NCBI RefSeq assembly: GCF_964340395.1 | Contig: NC_135555.1 | Coordinates: 19,904,947-19,968,946 of the forward strand | DNA length: 64,000 nucleotides | Origin: Glandiceps talaboti | Taxonomy: Eukaryota > Hemichordata > Enteropneusta > Spengelidae | Direction of reading: 5' to 3' | Shown: positions 24,213-35,734 of the stretch, piece by piece | Layout: the number at the start of each line of letters is the position of its first letter | How positions within the stretch are numbered: position 1 is the stretch's first letter | Position numbers and translations under genes: made by a program | Notes under the pieces: generated by a model | Told to the model about the DNA's origin: nothing | Seen by the model: only the letters and a program-made list of their open reading frames with translations | Databases searched by the model: none

Positions 24213-24689
24213 TTGAGATGTAAACATTCAAATATATCGTCAGCCTCCAATGTATTCAATGCAGCTATCATAACAATGTCGGATGCAAAAAAAAAAAAAA
24301 TGAGAAATGAAACTTTTCAACGTCCGCCTTTGTATGTGTCAATTGCCTTGACTGAATGCATGCATGAGTACAACTACATCCAACAGGTGATGCATGACAG
24401 ATATATTTGCAGAAAGCGCCTTTTTCTTAGAAAAAGAACAAATCGCAAACTCCGTAAAAAGTTCACTTGTGACTTTTATCTTTCACTTGCTATAAAAACT
24501 GACACATTTTTGAGTTTTTTTATAGCATTTTTCGCAACTACAAAAGTTAGTCTGCTAGATGTGACATCTAGTGCAAAAAGCATGAGAGTTTCAAAGAGTA
24601 CTTTTTTTAAGTCAAAAAATGAAATAATAATGAGAAAACTTGTTCCTACCTTAAAAAGATACTGGTCAAAGATATTTGGCAGATCGTAG
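24213..24689 (+). other. Long open frame, probably not a gene
   Basis: This is the longest non-repetitive frame (158 codons with ATG). It has low-complexity Lys, Phe and Ser content, a poly-A run inside, and hairpins that explain part of its sequence: GCTATAAAAACT pairs with AGTTTTTTTATAGC around 24490-24533, and CTAGATGTGACATCTAG is a palindrome near 24555. No domain is recognised and no supporting splice sites frame it. Confidence 0.15.
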
Positions 24690-24779
24690 TCACTTCCCAT
24701 ACAAAAAGTAGTTTCCATAATTTGGGTAACAGTTCAAAAAAGTCTCTTTGATATGCGTGAAGACTTGAGTTTTTATGGA

Positions 24780-25400
24780 GTCATTGGGGTTCCTATCAAT
24801 CCGTGGCACCCAAAAACGTCCAGTATAGATAAACTTTGATGGAGTCTTCCTTCTCTCTCTTTCAAATCAGTCAACCAAACTCCTAGTGTTTGATCTGACG
24901 TGTCCCCTTCACTGTTATTCGTTTCCAACAAGTGTGTGTTAATTATACCAACCAACACCAAATGAAGAACTATTTAGCAACGGACTGCCAACAAGTTGAA
25001 ATCACTGTTAACTGTTTTCTTGCTTTTGGAAATTCCTGGTTGGTATCACCTCAGCCAATGTGTTACAGTGAACCAAAGTCAGCCCTCCTTCTTGTTGAAG
25101 TTGCTAATGAGTAGGAAAGCAGCTTACCAATGAATGAGGCCGGTACGGACAAGTTTCCCTTTGTGCTCATAGACACGCGAGCCTGGATTCTAGGTAGAGG
25201 TACAGTCCGTGTAACAACAATAGACCAGACTTATTATCTATTTGTCCACGTGTGTGCTGTGGACGGCCTCATTGCATACTATTCACCCCCAAGTACATCT
25301 ATTTAACTGGCTGTTCCACCAGCTGTCTACACCCGAATCGAACCACGGACAAACGAAAGGTTCACCAGGAGTTCATAAAATGATATGAGTGAGATAAGTG
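24780..25400. other. GC-elevated island with two frames split by one stop
   Basis: GC content rises here. On + one frame is open from 24932 to a TAG at 25112-25114. It continues open in the same frame to TAA at 25304-25306, starting again at an ATG at 25130 (MNEAGTDKFPFVLIDTRAW...). The second part has balanced, protein-like composition and lacks low-complexity runs. A CACGTG E-box lies near 25247. It could be a decayed coding exon, a 5' exon or a regulatory island. No family is recognised. Confidence 0.25.
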
Positions 25401-25409
25401 GTCAGATCA

Positions 25410-26920
25410 CATCAAGATCAAGATATACAAATCACACAAAATCCAATGGTTTTTGCTCTCTGTAATAACTTCATTCACTTTGCATCACTACAAAGAACTA
25501 TTTTACACTATCTCCTTATCCTGACCACGATATATACCCTAGTGGGCTTCAGATTTCAGACCATATAATTCAGCTTTATTTGTTGTTTATTTATGTCTTG
25601 AAATCACTTAAACTAACAAACCTTTAAATGTTAATGAAATGTCTGTGGAAATCACAATTGACGGAAAGTACTAAATCTTAATCCAATTATACAATTTATA
25701 CCAAGTTTTAGACAGGATAAAATTTTGAACAAATGTAACTAAAAGCAGAGGTGTGATGCATTTGTTTTCATCATGGGTCAAAACTGTGGAGTCCCTCTTT
25801 TTCTTTTTATAATGTGGGGTGGGGTGGGGGTTTCAGATACTTTTTCGTTTGTTTCAGGAAACTCAACATGAGGTTCTCAATAAAAACGTGCATTCCAAAA
25901 CTTGAATGGATATTTCGGGACATCTCTTTTTTCCCTTTTTTGTGTATGGAAGTTTTACATTTTATAATGAAGAAGTATGTGACAATTTTGAAATAAAAGT
26001 TTTTATAAACGGAAATAAGTCATTCTGTTCCTTGAGTAAAAAGAATCATTACGCCATCACAATTATTTTCATTGCATTTTTTTTATTCCTATTTTAAACA
26101 AAGTTTCTGCACAAGCTTAATATAAAAGGTTGGGTTGTCCAGTTGCCAGAATTAATCACTGATGGTTTCACTGGCATGGTAGAAAATTTAATGTCAAAAT
26201 AATTTCTTCTTTTTAAAGGTCTTGCTTTTGTTTTATTTCTGAAACTTATATTTAAAGACTTGCAAGCAAATGTCCCATATTTCATGTAAATTGATAAAGG
26301 AGAACAAATTGGGGGGAGAGGTAAAAATATTCAAATTGCAACCTTGATTATGGACATCTTATCATAATGAGGACTTTTATTGAGTGGGTGAGAGATGAGA
26401 AAGAAAGTAGAAATAGTATACAGTATGTACTGTTTATACAAAAGCCTCAATTTTCCCAACATTTTGAAGAAGAAAATTAAAAAATTCTTTGGAAAATCAA
26501 GTATAGGATGCATGGTATAAAAGTTGTCTTGTCATCTAGGTCGTCTTAATTTTCTTCCTTTTCTTTCTTTTTTCTTTGTTGTTGTTGTTGTTGTTGTTGA
26601 TAATTGATAGTAGTGTCAAAAAACTAGTCATATCCGAACAATTTGAAGACAGAAAATTTCTCTTTGCAAAATGTTATCAAAATGTTGTCTTTGAAATGTT
26701 GTCCGTTGTACTACTCGGATAAAAAACATCCACAAGAAATTTTTGAAGTTTTCACACAGACGTTAAAAGCCATTATCTAAAATTAATTGAAAAATAATTA
26801 CCATCATAAAAATTGCTGAATTTTGAAACACAGATTTGTGACTTTTAGATGGGGTGATTTCAAGGTGGGCTGATTAACCTGTTATCTAGGGCATCTTTTT
26901 GGTCTTTTTTCTACTTCCAA
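25410..26920. other. AT-rich noncoding stretch
   Basis: A strong acceptor motif (TTTTTCGTTTGTTTCAG) ends near 25857, but the following frame is Phe/Lys-rich and ends at an AATAAA-overlapping stop. A (TTG)n tract of about 23 bases lies at 26577-26599. Confidence 0.4.
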
Positions 26921-26929
26921 ATGTGTTCC

Positions 26930-27340
26930 AAGGGGGGTGATTACAGTGGATCTAACTGCATAAAACTGTTCAGCCACCTGTCTGGGGCTTATTAATATTC
27001 AAAAGCAGGCAAACACAATTTCTGTCAAACAAACACTAACTGATGAGAGTTGTGTTCCTCATGAAAAGGGTCTCCTGCCAGACACAACCATTCTATTGAC
27101 AGGGGGGTTACAGCCTTCTGCTGTGCTAGATGTCAATCCATGGAAGGCTAATTTTGTGTCTTCTCTCCTCCACTGTTGTGGGTTCTATTGGAAGAGTGGT
27201 TTCTGTGTCAGTTTGACCCCCTCTGGATGCATACTGCAGACTTTTGACATAGTTTATCAACCGACCAATGGCCTTGTCGCCAGACTTTGTTTTGTTGTCG
27301 TAGAGTGTACACATGATAGGTTTGTTAAACCCTTTCTTGA
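26930..27340. promoter_or_regulatory. GC-elevated enhancer-like block
   Basis: Open frames exist on both strands across this block, which usually signals few stops because of GC content rather than coding. Dense factor-like words are present: TTATTAATATTC homeobox-like, AAACAAACAC forkhead-like near 27028, and GACCAATGG (CCAAT) near 27263. A conserved noncoding element is the simplest reading. An exon cannot be excluded. Confidence 0.25.
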
Positions 27341-27854
27341 GGGACCAACCAAACACAAAACATCAAACCATCCAAAACATTTCAATTCTTTACGTACAAA
27401 ATTCCCTCCCACTTTCTTTTAGCTGGTTTCTCCTTTTCTGGGCTTCTTTACAAGAACCTTTCTCAGGAGGTGATCAAACTAACAATGACATCTTTTCTAA
27501 ACGTGTTCATCAGAGACAAATGTACGACCAAATTGCGACCCATTACAATAAAATAATTGTTCAAACTATTACACAAATTCTCTCCTTACAAAAAGTAACT
27601 TTTCTTGATAAATTTTTTTTGGTTGTGAAAGAAAAATGACAAAGTGACAAAAAAATTCACTACAGGCCAAGAAAGTGGCAAGAATGTGACCACAACAATT
27701 TTGCTATCTTCTGCATTCTGTATAGCTAACACTTAATACAGTTTAACACGGTAGTAAATTAACAACTGCTAAAAAAATTACCAAATCATCACAATGTGAT
27801 GTGTAGCTTTGTATGAAAATAAAGGAATATTTTTAAACAATCTAAAAAATTTGT

Positions 27855-27874
27855 AAAAAAAAAAAAAAAAAAAA
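27855..27874. repeat. Poly-A tract of 20
   Basis: Uninterrupted A20. It could be the tail of an old retroposed copy, but no element is recognised to its left and no target duplication is evident. Confidence 0.9.
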
Positions 27875-27999
27875 TCCTTCGTACTTCTATTTATTCCGAG
27901 TCCAAACATAGAAGTCTCAAAAATGGTATGATAGGGTTGAGCTTCCAGTTAATTATCGGCTCGGAAACACACACATAAACATTTAAATCCCATTTTCCT

Positions 28000-28340
28000 G
28001 GTAATTCAAAACTCAAATTAGCACCATTCAAGTGTATTCCCCTGTTTGCACCCGTAATAGTATTTAACCAATGTACTTTCAATTTGCTTTCCTTTTGTTT
28101 AGCTGAGCTGGCAATAATAAGGTTGTAATTGGCCATAGAACCAATACCACTTACAAAAGGAAAACATTTCCACAACAAACACAGAAGGGCGAAAACAAAG
28201 CATGGGCCGTAATCCTCTTAGTCGCTGTACACATTACCATGCTGCCGCTCTGTCTCGTTCCTACAGGTGGCCATATAATTCCACCCTGACCTTTAACCTT
28301 TGCAACACCCAGTCGATAGTACAGCTCATTGGATACAAAT
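28000..28340. promoter_or_regulatory. Enhancer-like block overlapping a possible exon
   Basis: The block carries TTCAAGTGT and CCACTTAC (NK2-like), GGTTGTAATTGGCC and TGACCTTTAACCTTTG, an imperfect DR1 nuclear-receptor site near 28287. Both strands have open frames. It overlaps the exon candidate at 28267-28340, so the two readings compete. Confidence 0.2.
28267..28340 (+). CDS. Weak candidate internal exon, phase 2 to 1
   Basis: A pyrimidine-rich acceptor (GCCGCTCTGTCTCGTTCCTACAG) precedes a frame reading WPYNSTLTFNLCNTQSIVQL then IGYK. A GTATGT donor follows at 28341. The segment has an N-S-T sequon, suggestive of an extracellular piece if real. No partner exon with matching phase was established, and the same bases carry nuclear-receptor-like motifs. 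Function is unknown. Confidence 0.15.
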
Positions 28341-28866
28341 GTATGTGTACATGACAAAAAAATCAAATAGGGTTCATTTTATTCTAATCTCAGGACGTCT
28401 ACGACAAGATTATCAAAACTATTTGTTGGAAAACATAGCAAAGTGACTTCTTCAAAAGTGGGATTCAGAAAACTACCAATCAGATTTTCAATGAATTGAC
28501 TCAAAAAATTAACTAAGTAAACAGTCATATTTTTTTTATGATTGAGTGCAAATTGTTGAGTTGTGGTGATGGCAAATGAGTTGAAAGTAAATCATGTTTT
28601 TACAAACTTGTAGTTTTTTTTGTGTGCAAACAATTGAATGTAATTTTTATAATATGTATGTAGTCCACAAGTAAAGTTACTGTCAAATGGCTAAAACACC
28701 TAACACAACAAACTAAAGACACATGCAGTACGTTCAAAAACAGCACTTTGTGCGGATTGACCCTCACTGGCGCATAATTGAAAACGTAGTATAGAGTTTG
28801 GCGCAACTCATTTTTTTTATTTTCGTTATTTTGTTATTATCATTTTATTACATTTTTAAATCATTT

Positions 28867-28911
28867 GTTATTGTTATTGTTGTTATTTATTATTATTATT
28901 ATTATTATTTT
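28867..28911. repeat. (TTA)n tract
   Basis: Imperfect TTA/TTG trinucleotide tract ending in T-rich DNA and a short G run. Confidence 0.85.
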
Positions 28912-29199
28912 TTATGGGGGTGGGGGGTGTTTAATCAAAACTGCTAAGGAAATTGAACCAGTTCTATGGTTTATACAAGGGTCTTTATTTACAGTGGCTT
29001 TGTTTGCATGTTTCGTCATTATACTAAAAGTTCCAGTATAACTGTAACTTTTAATTTTAATATTACTACACTGCATGTAACTATCTACTACTAGTAGTCA
29101 AGGATCTATAGTATATTGGTTCAATAATTTATATCTACATTTACATTTATAAATAAACATACTGGGTCACTTTTAACCTACACTAACTAAAACTGGAAC

Positions 29200-29760
29200 A
29201 TTTTTTAAAAAAAATACTTTGTTACAATGAGATACAATAACTTACTTGTAAATATTATACACCCTGCATCACCTGTGATAAATGTATTGTTTGTAGCTCT
29301 GTATACCACTACCAGATAAATCAAACCAAATTGATTTTTGGGTCCACACCCAAAAATCAGTGCCCTCAACAGCAATCACAATTGCAACCTCTTTCTGTAC
29401 TACTTATGGATAATATCGTCCACTAGTCTTGTTAACATGTACAGTCTCTAATTATTGGTATTTTAACAAATTTCAGTGAATACATGTATATTGCGATTAT
29501 CTGATCGAAAAATGATACTGCAGTTACAAACTAGTGCAGTTTCAACTTGACGACAGATTCCAAACCAAGCTTCCTTTCAAGATTTAAACTTGCCACTACA
29601 CCACCTATGAATAACATTGGCAACTAATGAACAGATGCAATGTCTATTCATAAGTAATTGATCAATTTTTAGTGAATATATCTTTGGTTATATACTTGTT
29701 GAAAAAAAAAATGTACAAGTTATAGCTTAATAAACTGTAAATTTGTTGAAAGTTGATTGG
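29200..29760 (+). repeat. Dispersed repeat R1, longest plus-strand copy
   Basis: The left half aligns with 44790-45120 and the right half (from about 29500) aligns with 62090-62290. Landmarks in order: ACAATAACTTA, CACCTGTGAT, GTAGCTNTGTATAC, ACCCAAAAATCAG, TGCCCTCAACAGCAATCA, CTGTACTACTTATGGATAATATC, CTAATTATTGG, AAAAATGATAC, CAAGATTTAAACTT, TTTTTAGTGAATATATCTT. No coding capacity or terminal repeats are seen, so the class is unknown. Confidence 0.75.
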
Positions 29761-30822
29761 GTTAAATGATCATGATGATCAAAATCAGCAAGAACTATAT
29801 ATTAAATACATCAAAAATAAAAGTACATGTAAAAGTTAGGGCTGTACTAAGGACCTTTAAACACTAGAATTACATGTACTAGAACACAAAATGGCTACCC
29901 CAGTTGGAATGCACATGTGTACTTGAGTTGAATGTACATGTACATGTCTATAGCTTTCAAAATTTCAAAGTTATCTTTCAAATTCTGATTTTCATCTTTG
30001 TAAAACACAAAGCAATGACAAGTGATGAAGGCTTTAAAAGTAAACTAATTATAAATATGAATACTACCATGACTATGTGTCATTGTTGAGGATGCCAAGC
30101 AAATCTGCTATGTCCTATCAGTGGTGATAACACAGACAAACACATCACAGCAGGTGCAGCCACCTACTCAACAACCTCATCCTAGCTTTGAACAAGTTAT
30201 CACAAACTGATAAAAGTAATCCAGTAAAAAAAACTATCAGTTATTCATTATTCAAATATCTTGTGTTAATGTTATTTTTACAATAATGGTTTTTCTAAAT
30301 TCAAAATAATTTCTGATTTTAGGACTTTAATATCAACAGAATACAAAATGTAGGTGAAATATTCAGATACAAGAAGTGTCGTCTTTAGTTATCTCTGTTT
30401 ATTAATTTATTGAGGAATTATATTAAGTATTAAAGGGACACATAAGCTACTCAACATGTTTATAGTTATACATTTTTTGGGGGGCATAATAATTGCTGCA
30501 TATTGAAGTCACTCATCACATGTGTAGTAAAGTTTACTTAACCACCACTTGCAATTGAATTAATTCAAACCTCGTATTACGATTTAACATAAAAAAGATC
30601 CAATGACATAATTTTTCATACATGCCAAAAAATCCCTGCTATGTAATCAATGGTGTCCTAAGAATGCCAGAACACAAATTGTAATGTCATAGAAAACATG
30701 CATGGACATTAGTATTATACATTTAGTTTTGTTTAATTAAAGTTTTATATATTACAGTAAGTATGTTAACTTGAGTAAAAGGTTTAGAAACTCAGTTTGT
30801 ATCACTTTAATAGCTATAATAT

Positions 30823-30978
30823 CAGTGTGCCCTTTTAGCTAATTTGATGTGCCACTAATGCACACAATTTCTAGTGATGCACCAAAATTTGGTATTCCAC
30901 TGTCTCTAACTATGTGTGGTGACTCACAAGAAATGCCAACAAAACAACAAAATTTGGCCATGATTAAAGGGCACACTG
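30823..30978 (-). mobile_element. hAT-like MITE, family CAGTGTGCCC, copy B
   Basis: The ends CAGTGTGCCCTTT and AAAGGGCACACTG are perfect inverted repeats. Interior words (TGCACACAATTTCTAGTGATGCACCAAAATTTGG) match copies A and C read on the other strand. No clear target duplication remains. Confidence 0.8.
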
Positions 30979-31353
30979 GTATACCAAACTAGCAGCTAGA
31001 AATCTAATAATCACAAAATGAAACCTAAACTAAAAATTTCAAACCAATATTATATAACTTAAATTTAATGTAAGGTGGAACTAAAATATGCTGTCAACTG
31101 AGGTCTGTTCTGACAATGTATACATGTACAGGAAATGTCAAAATTGTCTTCTTTTTTTCTCAAACTGCTACTTTTGTTCGAAAAATTCTCAAGAGAAATC
31201 ATACACCCACATAAAAATATTTGATTGCTTACTAGTACTTGTGACCAATTTGGTTTATTTCATGGCGTTCACAATTATACAAGTTGGTTGGATATGGTGT
31301 ATAAAACAGAGAACAAATTTACAATTGAAGTCTTCCAGCTAAACAAGCATACG

Positions 31354-31373
31354 CCCCCCCCCCCCCTCCCCCC
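31354..31373. repeat. Poly-C tract
   Basis: A C-run of about 20 bases interrupted by one T. Similar homopolymer C/G runs occur at 39590 and 53746. Confidence 0.9.
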
Positions 31374-31800
31374 TTCCTACATGTACTTTGGACTGACTTC
31401 ATTGCTGAATTCCAAATGTCATTCTAATTTACAACTTGAAATAATAGTTCTTTCCAATTTCATTTTCAATTCATGATAATAACACAAGCTAAACGTTTCC
31501 GGTTGTTTTCTAGTTTTGCAAAGGAAAAAAAAAACAATGAGACAATTATTATCAAATTATATGTAATCAAAACTTCGATTTTTCAACTCCATAAGTTTAC
31601 AATTTACATCTTTTCTTCTGAAACCTACCGGCGCCTTGCCCCCTGTTGCTTCATTTTCTTTGCATGTGCAAAACATTACCTTAGTATATCATTGCCAAAT
31701 CATTTACAGAGTAATAGTATACTGTTACAGATAATGATATCACATGTAATTTGCAAATAAAATGTTAATGATGAAATTTAGATTTTTGTTGTAAGCCATG

Positions 31801-32345
31801 ATGTAAAGTAGCAAAGTTTATTGATCATATCTATTTGTTGAGTCAGACACTAAAATGTAGCAAAGTTAGTCACATTTTTGTTGAATCATAATAAAATGTA
31901 GCAAAGTTAGTCACATTGTTGTTGAGTCATAACAAAATGTAGCAAAGTTAGTCACATTTTTGTTGAATCAGATAATAAAATGTAGCAGTTAGTCACATTT
32001 TTGTTGAATCAGATAATAAAATGTAGCAAAGTTAGTCACATTTTTGTTGAATCAGATAATAAAATGTAGCAAAGTTAGTCACATCTTTGTTGAGTCAGAC
32101 AATAAACGTAGCAAAGTTAGTCACATTTTTGTTGAATCATAATAAAATGTAGCAAACTTAGTCACATTTTTGTTGAATCAGATAATAAAATGTAGCAAAG
32201 TTAGTCACATTTTTGTTAAGTCAGATAATAAAATGTAGCAAAGTCAGACAATGAAATATCACAATATTAATATGATGTCACAACAGTGAAATATTCCAAA
32301 GTTTATTGTAAGATTTTTGTCACGCCTGACAATAACTGTAGCAAT
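31801..32345. repeat. Minisatellite, about 43-bp unit, about 11 copies
   Basis: The core unit is built of ATGTAGCAAAGTTAGTCAC, ATTTTTGTTGAATCAGA and TAATAAA. Central copies are nearly identical, and the outer ones decay. Units abut directly with no unique spacers, so this is not a CRISPR array. Confidence 0.95.
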
Positions 32346-32849
32346 TGGATATTGTGCCACACACTTCTAGTTTGGGGTAAATTAGTTGCAATTGTGACTC
32401 CTCAAGCCATACGATACATGTAACTATCAGTACTTTCAAAATGTCTCTCTTTGATGGTATTAGTACCTATATGTATGACTAGCAACACTTACAAGTTACA
32501 TGTCATGTGATGATCATCAAATAGTATTTGTTGACCCACAGCCTCCCTTTCATTGATTTCTTTGTGTAGTAATTTGTATCTGATTTCCTCCACATTACAC
32601 GTATATTTTCTGGTTCACCTACTACACAACCCGTGGGCTTTATCCATTCCAAACCACAATCAAATCTACAAAATAACTACAGTAATAACAACACCCTCAA
32701 AAAAGCCATTATTATCACTCAGTATCACTAAACACCCTTTTGCTTCAATTTCTCTCCTGATTTCATGCCATTTTTTGTTTTTCCTCTCAATTTCAACTAT
32801 GAGTTTGTTATACATGCATCCAATCATTTCGCGACACTGATCAGGTACC

Positions 32850-32863
32850 ATTGCCATGGCAAC
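32850..32863. promoter_or_regulatory. RFX X-box, near-perfect palindrome
   Basis: ATTGCCATGGCAAC differs from the RFX consensus GTTGCCATGGCAAC at one position. A related half-match, ATCACCATGGAGAC, follows about 57 bases downstream at 32907-32920. Confidence 0.35.
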
Positions 32864-33023
32864 CACAGCAGACAAACAATGCAGACATTGCTGTTCCACT
32901 GGACAGCATCACCATGGAGACCTAAGAAGCTAACAAGATTAGAGAAATTCTCCACTGATGGTTTTAACCAGATTAAGGGTTTTGTACAGATATGAAGGTT
33001 ATTAGTGTTAATCATTTGTTAAG

Positions 33024-33145
33024 TATACTGGAGTCCTGGTGATTGTGTAGCAAAGCTGCCAAATTATACCACTGTTGGTTTTTCAGCATACGGCTTGAGA
33101 GTTGTCTTGGGAACACTGTCAACCTATAAATCCAGCAAAGTCTAA
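33024..33145 (+). CDS. Weak candidate terminal exon
   Basis: A frame after an AG at 33023 reads YWSPGDCVAKLPNYTTVGFS, then AYGLRVVLGTLSTYKSSKV, then TAA at 33143. The composition is balanced and protein-like, with an N-Y-T sequon. The phase (1) would match the 17874 donor, though 15 kb of intron would lie between. The GLRVVL string recalls the C-terminal GFRVVL strand common in formylglycine-generating-enzyme-like domains, but one short string is not enough to assign that family. The acceptor is weak, and a chance frame is likely. Confidence 0.15.
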
Positions 33146-33210
33146 GGGATGATCGCACAAAGTCACACAAGCTTGAGTGAACTTCGTTCGTTGTTTTATT
33201 TATTTATTTA

Positions 33211-33239
33211 TTTTTTTTTTTTTTTTTTGGGGGGGGGGG
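33211..33239. repeat. T18 followed by G11
   Basis: A homopolymer T run directly joined to a homopolymer G run, after a short (TTTA)n. Confidence 0.95.
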
Positions 33240-33408
33240 TGTCTGGTGTCAATGCTATTGCTACAGGTACATGTACTTCAAATGTTGATAAAATGTTAAA
33301 AATCGACTTCTAATTTGAGATACAGGGCTGGGTTTACGGTAGCATTTTGATGCAGTTAACCATTATCTGAGTAAATAGGTGACCATTCATTAGGTTGGAA
33401 CTTCATGC

Positions 33409-33799
33409 TTAGGCCTAGAAAAAAAAGTTTGGTTCCGGTTACCCAACCCCCACCTAGTTTTTCACTGCCGGCCCAAAACATTTTTTTTTTTTTTTTTTTT
33501 TTTTTACATTTTCAAAAAAAAAATAATAAGATCACGAAAATTGTGAAGTCTTGCCAGAAATAGTGGACGTGGAAACTGAAAAATAAAAAGACGATAAAAA
33601 TTTTTTCTCTGTAATGGCTGTACATATGATGAGAAGAAAACAATAACACAGAGACCATTTGGAAAACACATAACTACCTGACCTAGAAACACACACCTGA
33701 AAAAACCCCACAATAAAATGAAATAAAAAATCTACCTACCCCACCTATTCTAAAATTGAGTGTAATCGGAACCACACAATTCTTTTTTATTAGGCCTAA
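33409..33799. mobile_element. MITE with TTAGGCCTA ends
   Basis: The left end TTAGGCCTAGAAAAAAAAG, then GGTTCCGGTTAC, pairs with the reverse complement of the right end: TTAGGCCTAATAAAAAAG, then GTGTGGTTCCGATTAC. The length is 391 bases. A T25 run lies inside at 33481-33505. No transposase is present and no target duplication is certain. Confidence 0.7.
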
Positions 33800-34124
33800 C
33801 CTCCATGTTTTTACATTGAATCGATTGTAGTGGTACCAGTGTGATCGCTACAATTTTCATCATGGTTTTCAATATACAAATGTGTGATGTCGCACTTGTG
33901 AACATTCGTTTCGGGGGAGGGGGGTTTTGTCCTGAATGAACGATGTTCACTTATTGAGCATGTGCGACACTGTGCGATCGTCCCTAACTATATATTTAGT
34001 AAAGTTTACATACTTTTAACAGCAACTTTTTTGGTGCAGAGCACAATTTTCAAAATTTTTCACATAAAACATCACCTGAATGCACACATCACTAAAGGAT
34101 CATTCTTGCACAATTGGGGTGCTA

Positions 34125-34440
34125 ACTATATGCATTGATGCACTGTTGTTGCATCATCAAAGCATCTGCATGGAACAATGCTTGCATCTCTGATACAAAA
34201 TAAACAATACTTTATGCTGCACATGCTTTGTGACTTAGTAATAATCATGTACTCTGCTATCTAGATGTCAATAGATGCAATGTTTATATCGAGATGCTGA
34301 TGCATTGTTAAATTGATGCACCATTAATGAGATGCTCTGTGGACACCTCGAAGGTGCGAATTGAATGCTGTTTACATACACTAATCCCCAAGAGCATTAT
34401 TCATGAACTTTTCCAGCATGATGCCTTAAAGATGCAAGCA
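34125..34440. repeat. Cluster of GATGC / GCATC words
   Basis: At least ten occurrences of GATGC or its complement in about 310 bases (for example TTGATGCAC, TTGCATCATC, GCATCTGCATGG, GAGATGCTGATGCATTG, AAGATGCAAGC). Spacing is irregular. It may be a heavily decayed minisatellite. Confidence 0.4.
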
Positions 34441-34889
34441 TAGTTCATGCACAATATCAGATTATGCTTGATCTGTACTTGATCCCCTACGCCGTACCTA
34501 TATGCTGTGTCAGCCATAAACCATCAAACATTTTGTATACACCTTATTATAGAACTTTCACAGGGACCATATATAGTAACTGTTCTCAGTGTTACATTCA
34601 ACACCCATATCAATATGAATCCCTTTTTACCTTGTAGGGATGTAATCTGACTTTCTTGCACACATGAATAATTCAAAACTCAACAGATCGATCAGTGACT
34701 TCATAAGCTCTCTACATGCATGCATGCACGTCAGCCTGACTGCCACTTTTGGGCATGCAAAGACAAAAAATTTTCTCCAAGACTTTATTAATAAAGGGAT
34801 ACACACTATAACATATATCATTCTAGGTAAAAATATATCAACGATCTGATGACATAATTTTTGGGTGTGCCTTCAAATTATCTTTGACA

Positions 34890-35035
34890 CCAGGATCGAA
34901 GATGCTACACGTGGTATCGAATCATATCGCAGCAAAGGGAGATCTTCAGATTCTACGCCATGGATAGCACTAGACCAGGACTGCAGCAAAGCTTGAGATT
35001 CTACACCTAGCATAGACCAGGACTGCAGCAAAGCT
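34890..35035. repeat. Short tandem repeat, about 43-bp unit
   Basis: TAGACCAGGACTGCAGCAAAGCT occurs at about 34972 and 35014, with AGATTCTAC between, and a weaker first unit (CGCAGCAAAGGGAGATCTTCAGATTCTAC) at about 34928. Confidence 0.75.
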
Positions 35036-35734
35036 GGAAATTTTAGACTCATTTTATGGCATATCTAGAACTGAATGTGATTGTGATGTAAAGAATGGTT
35101 GGATTGAAACATTTGTATCTCGATTACCAAAAGCACTGTTTTTTACCTATAATCATATCCCAGTGTTCTCCCCAGGAAAGATGGCAAGGATGATGGCTAA
35201 TTTGCATATTAATTTACATATAAATAACATGGTAATTTGCATTTTGTTTGCAAAGTGGTCATGCATGTCTTAAAACAATGGAACAAATTCTGACAAGTTT
35301 ATTTTAACACATACAGTTACACACATGTACATTGGGGATCAGCCATTTCTCTTCATGTGAAAGTATTATTATGATTTTGTCCTTCCAAAAAGCTCAAGGA
35401 TGGTAGAGCACTTTTGAAGCACGGTAGAAACATACCAAGCATGGCAGCCAAGATGGCAAGGACGGTGTTTGCACTGTGCTTTGCTAGAGAGAACACTGAT
35501 ATTCAATATCTGAGTGTAAATACAATATGAGTGGAGTTTTACATTATGAAGTATTCATACCGATAAAACATGTTTCTAATGTTGGCCTAAGTTAGTAACT
35601 TTATCATGTTAACATTAAAGTGTTACATGTGTACGTGTATACATCTTCCTTTGCTGTACTTTTTCTGTAAAGATGGCTTGAAATATATGTACTAGATAGA
35701 GAGGCATTGATTTTGCAGGAGGTAAGTGTCAGGT

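Noticed and set aside
24213-24689. 158-codon open frame with ATG as a gene
   Set aside because: Low-complexity Lys/Phe/Ser content, hairpins in the DNA, no domain, no splice context, and an overlapping minus-strand frame of similar quality.
27855-27874. Retrotransposon tail
   Set aside because: A20 alone is not enough, as no element body or target duplication was found beside it.
31801-32345. CRISPR array
   Set aside because: Repeat units abut directly with no unique spacers, no cas genes are present, and the surroundings are eukaryotic. The same applies to 50450-50830.
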